A stretch of 24,592 nucleotides of DNA from an uncultured Eubacteriales bacterium (GCA_900544545.1 UQVY01000016.1:1-24592); one strand, 5' to 3'. Positions 1 to 8,052 are shown, counted from the stretch's first letter. Notes: a model not told the origin generated them from the letters alone. Translations and numbers: made by a program.

Positions 1-56
1 AGAGCGGTCGGCTCATAACCGATTGGTCCGGGGTTCAAGTCCCTGAAGGCCCACCA
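1..56 (+). tRNA. tRNA-Met (CAT), 5' end cut by window
   Basis: The 3' two thirds of a tRNA are present: an anticodon loop CTCATAA with anticodon CAT at 14-16, a T arm with GGTTCAAGT, an acceptor strand AAGGCCC, discriminator A and an encoded CCA ending at 56. The anticodon stem lacks the three G-C pairs of initiator tRNA, so elongator Met is favoured. A CAT-anticodon tRNA-Ile cannot be excluded without the missing 5' part. Confidence 0.9.
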
Positions 57-87
57 GTTAATTTAATTAACAAACCGCTTAAATAGT

Positions 88-164
88 GGCCTGGTAGTTC
101 AGATGGTTAGAACGCTAGCCTGTCACGCTAGAGGTCGAGGGTTCGAGCCCCTTCCAGGTCGCCA
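88..164 (+). tRNA. tRNA-Asp (GTC)
   Basis: A complete cloverleaf with acceptor strands GGCCTGG and CCAGGTC, anticodon GTC at 122-124, T loop GGTTCGAGC and encoded CCA. It is 77 nt long and is the second gene of a tRNA cluster transcribed in one direction. Confidence 0.97.
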
Positions 165-171
165 TTTTTTT

Positions 172-247
172 GCTTCGGTAGCTCAGTTGGTAGAGCAGGG
201 GATTGAAAATCCCCGTGTCGGTGGTTCAAGTCCGCCCCGAAGCACCA
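172..247 (+). tRNA. tRNA-Phe (GAA)
   Basis: A complete cloverleaf with acceptor strands GCTTCGG and CCGAAGC, anticodon GAA at 205-207, a standard D arm GCTCAGTTGG and encoded CCA. Its CCA end is also the start of a small hairpin (CAGC, loop GAAA, GCTG at 246-257) in the spacer before tRNA-Thr. Confidence 0.97.
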
Positions 248-272
248 GCGAAAGCTGCTGATGACGCAGGCT

Positions 273-349
273 GCTAGTGTAGCTCAACTAGGCAGAGCAG
301 CTGATTTGTAATCAGCAGGTTGCCGGTTCGATTCCGGCCACTAGCTCCA
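273..349 (+). tRNA. tRNA-Thr (TGT)
   Basis: A complete cloverleaf with acceptor strands GCTAGTG and CACTAGC, anticodon TGT at 307-309 inside loop TTTGTAA, T loop GGTTCGATT and encoded CCA. Confidence 0.97.
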
Positions 350-358
350 ACTTAATAC

Positions 359-443
<85 letters not shown>

Positions 444-444
444 G

Positions 445-487
445 AAAACCCGAAACTTTATCCGAGAGGAGATTGTTTCGGGTTTTT
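445..487 (+). terminator. Rho-independent terminator of tRNA cluster
   Basis: AAAACCCGAAAC at 445-456 pairs perfectly with GTTTCGGGTTTT at 475-486. The stem is about 12 bp with an 18-nt loop, and the 3' arm runs into a T tract. Confidence 0.85.
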
Positions 488-498
488 CTTTATTTCGG

Positions 499-526
499 TT
501 GCAAAAAGGTCGGGGCGTGGTATAAT
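499..526 (+). promoter_or_regulatory. Putative upstream promoter for lipoprotein operon
   Basis: TTGCAA at 499-504 and a perfect TATAAT at 521-526 are separated by 16 bp. A TG dinucleotide one base before the -10 makes an extended -10. It lies just after the tRNA terminator and before the 33-bp repeats, about 350 bp from the first start codon. Confidence 0.5.
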
Positions 527-535
527 CGTCAGGGA

Positions 536-620
536 CGAGAAAACGAAAAATTGCGAGCAAGCTTCACCCGAGAAAACGAAAAATGGTGAGCAGACTTTAC
601 CCGAAAAACGAAAAATTGCG
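536..620 (+). repeat. 33-bp tandem repeat, about 2.5 copies
   Basis: Units start at 536, 569 and 602. Each opens with CGAGAAAACGAAAAATTGCG or a close variant, and the first two continue into GAGCARRCTTYACC. The third copy decays after about 20 bases into a hairpin, GCGAAG 618-623 with CTTCGC 632-637. The stretch lies between two promoters and no real gene covers it. Confidence 0.75.
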
Positions 621-692
621 AAGAGTTTTCCCTTCGCGATATATATTGAAACATACAGGGACGGAATAACTTCGGTTTTTCCGCCTTTTTCG

Positions 693-721
693 TTGCAAAG
701 AATACGAAATCGTGTTATAAT
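693..721 (+). promoter_or_regulatory. Promoter of lipoprotein-DUF2284-FGGY-mnmG operon
   Basis: TTGCAA at 693-698, a 17-bp spacer and a perfect TATAAT at 716-721, with TG at 713-714 forming an extended -10. Transcription would start near 728 and leave a leader of about 150 nt before the ATG at 880. Confidence 0.75.
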
Positions 722-727
722 TAAAGG

Positions 728-879
728 AGTCGCTTTTTGTGCGCGGGGAAAATCGCTTTCCGCAAGCCGCCGTTAAGAAAGAATTAACTTCCGTATCCGA
801 AAATAAAGAAGAAAACGGGCTTTCTCGGCGCAAAATCGGGAAGAAAGGCTTTCCGCAACTTGAAATCAGGAGATTTTTT
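728..879 (+). other. Leader region with no gene
   Basis: About 150 nt between the predicted transcription start and the lipoprotein ATG. It contains two similar purine-rich segments, each ending in CTTTCCGCAA (near 758 and 849), that could fold locally. The reading frame is open back to a GTG at 739, but the lipoprotein signal peptide and the AGGAG site place the real start at 880. Between 444 and 880 no other gene is supported. Confidence 0.5.
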
Positions 880-1893
880 ATGAAAAAAACAATAATCACG
901 GCGATTATCTTGCTTTTCGCGCTCTCTCTCGCGGCCTGCACGCAGACCGTTCAGGTCTTCAGGACGATTCGTTGGGAGGAAGGAGAGGAACTCGTTTACG
1001 ATATAACGAAGGATTCTCAGGGCAGTTATAAATACGAGGAAGTGGACGGAGCGGTCAAAATTCCCGACAACGTCGTCGGAACGATGACTATGACCGTCAA
1101 CAAAGCCTATAAGGACGATTCGGGTTCGGTTTCGGAAACGACTGTCGAAATCGACGTCTGGAATACCTATCGGGTTTCCGCGCTCAACGGTTTCGACCTT
1201 ACGAAAATCGATTCCGAATACGTGCGTTACGACGAATCCGATACCGAAGCCGTTCAGTTGAGAACGACTCTCAGATACGAAACGAAATTCCCGCTTTACA
1301 GCTGCGCAAGCGTCAAGGTTTCGGGAAAGGGCGCGGTTATCGTGGTTTACAAGTCCGGTAACGAGGTCGAATTCAACGATTATACGGCGGTATGCGAGAA
1401 ATTCGCCGATAAGAAGGCGACCTACAGCCTTACCTTCAACAACGGCGCGCACGAGAACGTAGAAAACGCGGTCATCGACATCGGAAACACCGAATTCACC
1501 GACAACACCGCTCTTATGTACATTATAAGGAGTCTGGACCTTTCCGCGCTCAAAAACGCGGGTTCGGTTTCTCTCGTGGCTTCGGATATAGTTGCGGGCG
1601 CAAAGAGAACGGTTACGGTCAGGACTTCGGCTGCTTCGGACAGTCTGAGACCCAAAGCCGTGGAAAATCTTCTTCTCGAGAGCATAGGCGAGGAGGAGAA
1701 GAATAAGCTCACCGTAGTCAGGGTTTCGGGCGGAAATACTCTTCGCGGAAGCTATAATTACTTCTATTTCGACGTAAGCGAAGACGAAGCCGGAAAGAAC
1801 GTTATCCATTCTTCGGGCAAGACCGTCGCCAAAAACAGAATCGTCGCGATGCAGCAGGGTTATATGGTCTTTATGCTCCGCGGCTTCAGGTAA
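880..1893 (+). CDS. Uncharacterised lipoprotein
   Basis: A 337-residue exported lipoprotein of unknown function. The start at 880 is chosen because a CAGGAG ribosome binding site precedes it and it begins a textbook signal peptide: MKK, a hydrophobic core and lipobox LAAC with Cys20. The upstream in-frame extension to a GTG at 739 would bury this signal. The mature part looks beta-rich, with alternating hydrophobic residues and several Asp/Glu-Thr-Val stretches, and has two further cysteines near the middle. No enzyme motif was found. It is the first gene of an apparent four-gene transcript and sits 11 bp before the DUF2284 gene. It could be a substrate-binding or envelope-scaffold protein, but the sequence gives no specific function. 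Confidence 0.85.
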   Translation: MKKTIITAIILLFALSLAACTQTVQVFRTIRWEEGEELVYDITKDSQGSYKYEEVDGAVKIPDNVVGTMTMTVNKAYKDDSGSVSETTVEIDVWNTYRVSALNGFDLTKIDSEYVRYDESDTEAVQLRTTLRYETKFPLYSCASVKVSGKGAVIVVYKSGNEVEFNDYTAVCEKFADKKATYSLTFNNGAHENVENAVIDIGNTEFTDNTALMYIIRSLDLSALKNAGSVSLVASDIVAGAKRTVTVRTSAASDSLRPKAVENLLLESIGEEEKNKLTVVRVSGGNTLRGSYNYFYFDVSEDEAGKNVIHSSGKTVAKNRIVAMQQGYMVFMLRGFR

Positions 1894-1904
1894 CGGAGGG
1901 AATT

Positions 1905-2414
1905 ATGAACGATTACGCCGCATACGTACGGGCCGCTCTCGAAGCGGGCGCGGATAAAGCCGAGGTTTTCGGAATCGACGATATAGTTTTCGATCCGAGA
2001 ACCGTTCTGAAATGCAGATTCGGCTGCGACAATTACGGGAAGCATTATTTCTGCCCGACCGATCCGAGAATGAAGGATATCGAGCAGTCGATAAGGATTT
2101 TCAGACATTATAAGGGCGGAATCGTCATAAGGACGGAGGATAAGCATTCCGCGCAGCAGATAAGCCTTGCGATAGAAAGACAGGCCATGAGGGACGGGCA
2201 TTATATGGCTCTGTCGCTCAGCAGCTGCGATTTGTGCAAGACATGCGCCTGCGAAACGGACAGACCTTGTCCGCACAAATCCGACGCGCGTCCGGCTTTT
2301 CATACGGTAGGGGTGGACGTGGTTTCCACCGTTGCGAAGATGGGAATGACGATGAAGGAAGAGAAGGACGGAAAGACAGTGTATTATTGGTTTTCCGCCG
2401 TATTTATAGACTGA
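1905..2414 (+). CDS. DUF2284 cysteine-rich metal-binding protein
   Basis: A 169-residue cytoplasmic protein recognised as DUF2284, a family annotated as predicted metal-binding. An N-terminal cluster has Cys37, Cys41 and Cys50 (CRFGCDNYG followed by FCPT). A second cluster has Cys108, Cys111, Cys114, Cys116 and Cys122 (CDLCKTCAC, then PCPHK), resembling an iron-sulfur ferredoxin knuckle. The full length matches the family. The start is the ATG at 1905, preceded by GGAGGG at 1895-1900. The gene lies 11 bp after the lipoprotein and 62 bp before the sugar kinase. Iron-sulfur or zinc binding is inferred from the cysteines. The physiological substrate is unknown. Confidence 0.85.
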   Translation: MNDYAAYVRAALEAGADKAEVFGIDDIVFDPRTVLKCRFGCDNYGKHYFCPTDPRMKDIEQSIRIFRHYKGGIVIRTEDKHSAQQISLAIERQAMRDGHYMALSLSSCDLCKTCACETDRPCPHKSDARPAFHTVGVDVVSTVAKMGMTMKEEKDGKTVYYWFSAVFID

Positions 2415-2476
2415 TTGCTTTTGCGGCGGCTTTCCGGCGAGGGGAGCGCGGATTGAAATACGAGGGAGAAAAAGAT

Positions 2477-4003
2477 ATGGTACTTGTCGCGGATCTTGGG
2501 ACTCAGAGCCTTCGGGCGATGATTATTGACGAAAGAGGAGAAACGCTTATCCGCAAAAAAATAGCCTTCGACGCTTCGCGTTATATGAAAGACGGAGGCA
2601 TAGCGGAGGAGGATCCCGCCGTATATTGGGAAGCGTTATGTTCGGCTTGCCGCGGCATAGCGGAGGAAAGACCGGATTTGGTGAAGACGGTCGAAGCTAT
2701 GTCCGTTACGACCTTCCGCGACAGCGTCGTATGTCTGGACGAAAACGGAGAGCCGCTCCGTAAAGCCATTCTCTGGCTGGATCAGAGAACGACCGATTGC
2801 CATACCCTCAAAGTTCCTTTTCTTTCCTCGCTTGCGTTCAAGCTCATAGGTTTCGAATCCACTCTTCACGCGCAGAGGTCCATAACCAAAAGCAACTGGA
2901 TAATCGAGCACGAACCCGAGATTTGGGAAAAGACGTATAAATTCGCCTTTCTTCCGACCTATCTTATGCATAGGCTTACGGGGAAGTTCGCCGATTCGGT
3001 GGCTTCGCAGATAGGTCATCTTCCGCTCGACTATAAGAGGAGGAAGTGGAAGAAGCCGAACGATATACAGATGCCCGTATATAACGTCCCCGCGGAAAAG
3101 CTCGTGGATCTCGTTCAGCCGGGTGATATTATCGGAAGGGTAACGAAAAAGGCTTCGGAGGAAACCGGACTTCCCGAAGGGCTTCCGATTATCGCCACGG
3201 GAAGCGACAAGAGCTGCGAATCTCTCGGCTGCGGAGTTTTGTCGGAGGACGTCGCGAGCATATCTCTCGGAACTGCCGCGACGGTTCAGCTTGCGCTCAA
3301 AGGCAGATACGTGGAGCCGGTAAGGTTCCTTCCCGCCTACCCTTCGACTGCAAAAGGATACTATAATCCCGAGGTGCAGATTTATCGGGGATTCTGGATG
3401 CTCAGGTGGTTTATAGAGAATTTCGGGAAGGAGGAGAGCCTTATTGCCGAAAAGGAAGGCGTCCCGACCGAAGTCGTACTCAACAGGTGCCTCAAGGATA
3501 CTCCCGCGGGCTGCGACGGACTCGTTCTTCAACCCTATTGGTCGCCTCTTCTTCAGTATCCCGAAGCGAGAGGAAGCGTAGTCGGTTTCAGGGATTACCA
3601 TACGAAGGCTCATCTCTATCGCGCGATAATCGAAGGAATAGGCTACGCGCTCCGCGACGGACTCGAATCTATGGAAAAACGCTCGGGCAACCGTATAAAA
3701 TGGGCGACGATAAGCGGCGGAAGCAGTCAGTCGGACGAGATTTGCCGTATAATGGCGGATATTCTCGGATTCCCCGTAAGAAGGATTCAGACCTACGAAG
3801 CCTGCGGACTGGGCTGCGCGCTTGCTGTCTACGTAGCCATCGGGAAATTCGGAAGCTACGAGGAAGCGGTGAAGAATATGGTGCGTTACGAAGAGCCTTT
3901 CCTTCCCGATCCGAAGAATCGCGCGGTTTACGACGGGATATATAAGGGCGTATACAAGGATTTATACAAGCAGCTTCGTCCGCTGTATAAAAGTATTTAT
4001 TGA
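2477..4003 (+). CDS. FGGY-family carbohydrate kinase
   Basis: A 508-residue kinase of the FGGY/XylB group, which uses ATP to phosphorylate a sugar or polyol in the cytoplasm. The N-terminal phosphate loop is VADLGTQSLRAMIID (residues 4-18). WLDQRT follows near residue 100. The catalytic-base region GSDKSCESLG has Asp244, and the second ATP-binding segment is ISGGSSQSDE at about 412-421. The start at 2477 has GAGGGAG at 2462-2468; the frame is open upstream but that part overlaps the DUF2284 gene in another frame. Length is normal for the family. The sugar cannot be named from sequence, and no transporter or isomerase lies nearby. The gene ends 14 bp before mnmG, so co-transcription is likely. 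Confidence 0.9.
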   Translation: MVLVADLGTQSLRAMIIDERGETLIRKKIAFDASRYMKDGGIAEEDPAVYWEALCSACRGIAEERPDLVKTVEAMSVTTFRDSVVCLDENGEPLRKAILWLDQRTTDCHTLKVPFLSSLAFKLIGFESTLHAQRSITKSNWIIEHEPEIWEKTYKFAFLPTYLMHRLTGKFADSVASQIGHLPLDYKRRKWKKPNDIQMPVYNVPAEKLVDLVQPGDIIGRVTKKASEETGLPEGLPIIATGSDKSCESLGCGVLSEDVASISLGTAATVQLALKGRYVEPVRFLPAYPSTAKGYYNPEVQIYRGFWMLRWFIENFGKEESLIAEKEGVPTEVVLNRCLKDTPAGCDGLVLQPYWSPLLQYPEARGSVVGFRDYHTKAHLYRAIIEGIGYALRDGLESMEKRSGNRIKWATISGGSSQSDEICRIMADILGFPVRRIQTYEACGLGCALAVYVAIGKFGSYEEAVKNMVRYEEPFLPDPKNRAVYDGIYKGVYKDLYKQLRPLYKSIY

Positions 4004-4017
4004 AGAGAGATAACGCA

Positions 4018-5871
4018 ATGGATTTCGACGTGATCGTTATCGGCGCGGGGCACGCGGGCTGCGAAGCCGGACTTGCCGCCGCGAGAACGGGTAAAAAGAC
4101 GCTTATGCTGGCGACCAGTCTGGATACGGTCGCCTTTTGTGCGTGTAATCCGAGCATAGGCGGGACGGCAAAGGGACAGATAGTCAAGGATATAGACGCT
4201 CTGGGCGGAGAAATGGGAATAAACGCCGACAAAAGCCTCTTTCAGCTCAGAATGCTCAACAGAGGGAAAGGAGCCGCCGTTTACAGTCCGCGCGCTCAGG
4301 TAGATAAGCACAGATACCATATCGAGATGAAAAAGACTCTCGAGAGTACGGAGAATCTCTTTTTAAGGCAGGGCGAAGCGATTGACCTTCGGGTTATCGA
4401 AGGCGGGTACGAAGTAAGGACCGCGGTCGGGCTTTCGTATACGGCGGGCGCGGTAATCGTCGCGTCGGGCGTTTATCTCAGAAGCCGCATAATCGTCGGG
4501 GACTATACGAGGAACGTCGGACCGAACGGTTTTATGGCGGCGAACGAATTCAGCGACGCTCTGAATAGGCTCGGATTTTCGCTGAGGAGATTCAAGACCG
4601 GTACGCCCGCGAGGGTTTCGGGAAAGAGTCTGGATTTTTCGAAAATGGAAATGCAGCCCGGGGAAAGGGATATGCTTCCGTTTTCGGCGATGAGCGAAAA
4701 GGTGGACGCGGATAAAGCGAGATGTTATCTGACTTACAGCACTGCGGAAACCAAGGATATTATTCTCGGGAACAAAAGCCGCGCGCCGGTTTTCAGCGGA
4801 GCGATAAACGGAGTAGGTCCGAGATATTGTCCGTCGATAGAGGATAAGGTCGTAAGATTTTCCGATAAGGAAAGACACCAGATTTTTCTCGAGCCGGAGG
4901 ATTCGGAGAGCGACGAATGGTACGTTCAGGGAGTAAGCTCTTCTATGCCTGCGGATGTGCAGTACGAGATTTATAAAAGCATAGTCGGTCTTGAAAACGT
5001 CCGTATAATGCGGGACGCCTACGCGATAGAATACGATTGCATAGATCCTCTGGCTCTTACGCCCGCGCTTATGAGCAAGGATTATCGCGGCTTGTTTTTT
5101 GCGGGACAGATAAACGGAACGAGCGGTTACGAGGAGGCTGCGGGACAGGGACTCGTCGCGGGAATAAACGCTTCGCTTTATCTCGACGGAAAGCCGCCGA
5201 TGATTCTTCGCCGCGATACGAGCTATATAGGCGTGCTTATCGACGACATAGTTACCAAGGGAACGGACGAGCCTTACAGAATGATGACGGGGAGAGCGGA
5301 ATACAGGCTTCTTCTGAGGCAGGATAACGCCGATACCCGTCTTACGGAGCTGGGAAGGTCGGTGGGGTTGGTGAGCGACGAACGTTACGAAAGGTTTCTG
5401 AGGAAGAAAGAGGAGATGAAAAGGCTTAAAAAGCTTCTTTCGGTAACGGTATCTCCCTCTCGTGCGGAGCCTTTTATGACGCTTTGCGGCGAGAGCTGTC
5501 CGGTGAACGGAATAAGCTATGCGAATATGCTCAAACGCGGGAATATAAGCATTTTCGACGTCGCGGAATATTTCGAAGGCTTCGGAGAATTCGGAAAAGC
5601 CGCGATGACAGAGGTGGAAACGGATATAAAGTACGAAGGCTATCTCGGCGACAGCCTCAAGGAAATCGAAAGGAACGCCGCTCTCGAAAACAAACTTCTT
5701 CCCGAGGACGCGGATTATTCGGAAATAAAAGGGCTTCGGCTCGAAGCAAGACAGAAGCTCAATAAGATTCGTCCTTTGAGCGTCGGGCAGGCGTCGAGGA
5801 TTTCGGGCGTAAGTCCTGCCGACGTAAACACGCTTATCATATGGCTCGCGATGAGAGAAAGCCGAAGGTAA
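4018..5871 (+). CDS. mnmG: tRNA uridine-34 carboxymethylaminomethyl modification enzyme MnmG
   Basis: A 617-residue FAD protein (GidA) that works with MnmE to place cmnm5 groups on U34 of several tRNAs. The N-terminal dinucleotide fold GAGHAG is at 9-14, and the signature CNPSIGGTAKGQIVKDID follows near residue 42. The FAD region contains GTSGYEEAAGQG, the C-terminal half has RAEYRLLLRQDNADTRLT, and the tail has the conserved KYEGYL. The ATG at 4018 is chosen over a TTG at 4000 because AAGAGAG lies 8-10 bases upstream and the nucleotide fold starts at once. It is the last gene of the operon starting at 880. mnmE is not adjacent in this window. Confidence 0.97.
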   Translation: MDFDVIVIGAGHAGCEAGLAAARTGKKTLMLATSLDTVAFCACNPSIGGTAKGQIVKDIDALGGEMGINADKSLFQLRMLNRGKGAAVYSPRAQVDKHRYHIEMKKTLESTENLFLRQGEAIDLRVIEGGYEVRTAVGLSYTAGAVIVASGVYLRSRIIVGDYTRNVGPNGFMAANEFSDALNRLGFSLRRFKTGTPARVSGKSLDFSKMEMQPGERDMLPFSAMSEKVDADKARCYLTYSTAETKDIILGNKSRAPVFSGAINGVGPRYCPSIEDKVVRFSDKERHQIFLEPEDSESDEWYVQGVSSSMPADVQYEIYKSIVGLENVRIMRDAYAIEYDCIDPLALTPALMSKDYRGLFFAGQINGTSGYEEAAGQGLVAGINASLYLDGKPPMILRRDTSYIGVLIDDIVTKGTDEPYRMMTGRAEYRLLLRQDNADTRLTELGRSVGLVSDERYERFLRKKEEMKRLKKLLSVTVSPSRAEPFMTLCGESCPVNGISYANMLKRGNISIFDVAEYFEGFGEFGKAAMTEVETDIKYEGYLGDSLKEIERNAALENKLLPEDADYSEIKGLRLEARQKLNKIRPLSVGQASRISGVSPADVNTLIIWLAMRESRR

Positions 5872-5937
5872 GGTCGGGTTCGCGCACGGTTGCGGACGGA
5901 AGATAAAAAACAGAATCGCTAAAAAGGATAAAAAAAG

Positions 5938-5966
5938 TTGACAGCAATCGGTTTTTAATGTATAAT
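5938..5966 (+). promoter_or_regulatory. Strong promoter of rpmH cluster
   Basis: A consensus TTGACA at 5938-5943, a 17-bp spacer and a perfect TATAAT at 5961-5966. The leader of about 100 nt carries a small hairpin, CCGCA 6031-6035 with TGCGG 6040-6044 around a GAGA tetraloop. Confidence 0.9.
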
Positions 5967-6070
5967 AAGTTGCTGTAATTGTCGTCGCGGCAAAGACGTA
6001 TCGTCGTCCGAGCCTGAAAAAGACAGACGGCCGCAGAGATGCGGAAGGAATAAGCATAAGGAGTGTAAAA

Positions 6071-6205
6071 ATGAAACGTACCTATCAACCCAAGAAAAGA
6101 CAGCGCAGTAAAGTCCACGGATTCCGTCAGCGTATGAAGACCACGGGCGGCAGAAACGTTATCAAGCGTCGCAGAAACAAGGGCAGACATAAGCTTTCTG
6201 CATAA
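6071..6205 (+). CDS. rpmH: 50S ribosomal protein L34
   Basis: A 44-residue, strongly basic ribosomal protein of the large subunit. The sequence starts MKRTYQPKKRQRSKVHGF, contains RMKTTGGRNV and ends in KRRRNKGRHKLSA, the full L34 signature at normal length. AAGGAG at 6058-6063 sets the start. It opens the conserved rpmH-rnpA-yidD-yidC-jag cluster and is followed 2 bp later by rnpA. Confidence 0.98.
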   Translation: MKRTYQPKKRQRSKVHGFRQRMKTTGGRNVIKRRRNKGRHKLSA

Positions 6206-6207
6206 TC

Positions 6208-6594
6208 ATGTCGCTTTCAGGCGTATTCAGGCTTAAAAAGAGCTATCAGTTCAATTACGTTTATCGCAAGGGCAAGACCGTCAGCGACGATTTTCTCATA
6301 CTGCATTACGCGAAGAACAACACGGGGAAGCCGAAGGTCGGGCTTTCCGTACCGAGGAAGTACGGGAAAGCCGCCGCGCGTAATCTTTTCAAGAGGAGGA
6401 TGAGGTCTGCCTTTGCGGAATTGCTGCCGGAGACCGACGGGCGATACAACTACGTTCTGACGCCGCGTTCCGAAGCTTCCGGTTGCAGCTACGGAGAGCT
6501 TTTCCGTTCGCTCGGGATTTTGCTCAGACGCGCCGAAGGGGAGAGGAAGCCCCGGAAAGCAAACGTTCTTACGGTCGGAGAAGACGAAGGATGA
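6208..6594 (+). CDS. rnpA: Ribonuclease P protein component
   Basis: A 128-residue basic protein that partners RNase P RNA in tRNA 5' maturation. The N-terminal LKKSYQFNYVYRKG, central KVGLSVPRKYGKA and helix RNLFKRRMR (58-66) match the family. The usual RNR motif reads R58-N59-L60 here, so the third position is Leu instead of Arg; Lys62, Arg63 and Arg64 are kept. There is no good ribosome binding site and the ATG begins 2 bp after the rpmH stop, which suggests translational coupling. The stop overlaps the yidD start in ATGA. Confidence 0.95.
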   Translation: MSLSGVFRLKKSYQFNYVYRKGKTVSDDFLILHYAKNNTGKPKVGLSVPRKYGKAAARNLFKRRMRSAFAELLPETDGRYNYVLTPRSEASGCSYGELFRSLGILLRRAEGERKPRKANVLTVGEDEG

Positions 6595-6836
6595 AGGCGT
6601 TTGCTCTATGGCTCTTGAGAGGGTATAAAAAGTACGTCTCGCCGCTCAAGGGCAGGCATACGTGTATATTCAGACCGAGTTGTTCGGTGTATGCCATCGA
6701 AGCCGTCACGGAATTCGGGTTCGTGAAGGGCGCGGCATTGACTGCGCTGAGGCTTCTGAGATGTGTTCCTTGGGGAAAGGGAGGATCGGATCCCGTCCCG
6801 TATAATTTCAGAGGAGATATCAAATGGATATTATAA
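6591..6836 (+). CDS. yidD: Membrane protein insertion efficiency factor YidD
   Basis: An 81-residue member of the YidD family, a small protein that helps YidC-dependent insertion at the inner membrane. The hallmark stretch RGYKKYVSPLKGRHTCIFRPSCSVYAIEA is split here into RGYKKYVSPL near residue 10 and FRPSCSVYAIEA near residue 26, and the C-terminal RLLRCVPWGKGGSDPVP also fits. The start codon overlaps the rnpA stop (ATGA). The last 13 bases overlap the yidC start, so translation of the three genes is probably coupled. Confidence 0.95.
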   Translation: MKAFALWLLRGYKKYVSPLKGRHTCIFRPSCSVYAIEAVTEFGFVKGAALTALRLLRCVPWGKGGSDPVPYNFRGDIKWIL

Positions 6837-8011
6837 GTTCCATTTCGCAGAGTTTATCCGAGATTCATTTTATAGGTCAGTTCGTAGGCTGGATTCACGG
6901 CCTCGTCAACGATTACGGTCTGACCGTAATTTTGTTTACGCTCGTTCTCAAGCTTATTACGCTTCCGCTCGATTACTGGTCGAGATTAAGTATGAAAAAG
7001 ACCTCGGCGGCGCAGAAAGAGCTTAAGCCCTATATCGAAGACATAGATAAGAGATACCCCGACGATCCGCAGAAAGCCAATATCGAAAAGCAGGCGCTCT
7101 ACAAGAAGTACAACATCAAGATTGCGAGCGGCTGTCTTCCGATGATAGTTACTATGGTAATATTCATCTTTATGTTTCAGGGCTTGAGCGCGTATTCGTC
7201 CTACAGCAGCAATATGCTGTACAACAAGCTTGCCGCGAGCTACAATTCCGCGTATAACGAAAAATACGCGTACGAACAGAGAGTCGCCGACAAGGAAGTC
7301 ATCGACGCGCTGAACGCGCAGATATCCGAACTCGAAAAGCTCGGCGAGAATATAAGCGAAGAACAGAAAGCGATTCTCGACGGCTATAAATCCGATTTGA
7401 GCGGAAAGATTTCGGAACGCTCGGTCAAGGAAAAATCCGCGGGAGAAGCTGCGGCCAACGCGGCTGCGGCTACCTTCGACAGCGAAAGGGAAGGCTTCCT
7501 CTGGGTTAAGAACATATACCGTCCCGATACGTGGGCGCAGGTATTCGCGACCTACGACGAGGCTGCCGGAACGGGAGCCAACGGACAGGGTATAGACAAG
7601 AACAAAGTATCGAAAGAGGATTACAACCTTATTTACGACGCGGTTATGCTCAGCGATGCCGGAAAGGGTTATACGGGCAATCACTGGAACGGTCTTATAA
7701 TTCTTCCCGTTCTTTCGATAGGTCTTGCGTTCGTATCCTCACTTATCTCGCAGAAAGCCAATAAAGTCAAGGGCGGCGTGGAAGATCCGCAGATGGAAAA
7801 GAGCAATAAGATGATGATGTTTATGATGCCTCTCATCTACGCCTTCTTCGTATTCCAGTATACCGCGGCGTTTTCGGTTTATATGGTATTTTCGGCTTTG
7901 TTCTCGATTCTGGCGGGGCTTATAATCAATCCTATCACGGACAAGAAGGCGGAGGCTGCGATAAGAGCGCAGTTCGATTCCAACAAGCCTTCTTATATGA
8001 GAAAGAAATAA
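6824..8011 (+). CDS. yidC: Membrane protein insertase YidC/Oxa1
   Basis: A 395-residue insertase that places proteins into the cytoplasmic membrane with or without SecYEG. The first core segment is YGLTVILFTLVLKLITLPLD (31-50), where the groove's conserved positive residue is Lys43. The cytoplasmic helical hairpin with KYNIKIASGCLPM follows, and later membrane segments lie at about 285-315 and 330-375. FLWVKNIYRPDTW (225-237) is the usual exit of the extracellular loop. A 95-residue polar, helix-rich insert (130-224) sits before it, containing heptad-like KEVIDALNAQISELEKL. No lipobox is present. GAGGAG precedes the ATG, which lies inside the end of yidD. Confidence 0.95.
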   Translation: MDIISSISQSLSEIHFIGQFVGWIHGLVNDYGLTVILFTLVLKLITLPLDYWSRLSMKKTSAAQKELKPYIEDIDKRYPDDPQKANIEKQALYKKYNIKIASGCLPMIVTMVIFIFMFQGLSAYSSYSSNMLYNKLAASYNSAYNEKYAYEQRVADKEVIDALNAQISELEKLGENISEEQKAILDGYKSDLSGKISERSVKEKSAGEAAANAAAATFDSEREGFLWVKNIYRPDTWAQVFATYDEAAGTGANGQGIDKNKVSKEDYNLIYDAVMLSDAGKGYTGNHWNGLIILPVLSIGLAFVSSLISQKANKVKGGVEDPQMEKSNKMMMFMMPLIYAFFVFQYTAAFSVYMVFSALFSILAGLIINPITDKKAEAAIRAQFDSNKPSYMRKK

Positions 8012-8052
8012 CTTAAGCAGGACGCATCCGTCACTGCGGCGAGGAGTAATAA

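Noticed and set aside
257..263. CTGATGA in the tRNA-Phe/tRNA-Thr spacer, a hammerhead core string.
   Set aside because: No matching GAAA with stems in the required order; the only GAAA is a tetraloop upstream.
739..879. In-frame GTG extension of the first lipoprotein by 47 residues.
   Set aside because: It would hide the signal peptide, and the ATG at 880 has its own AGGAG site.
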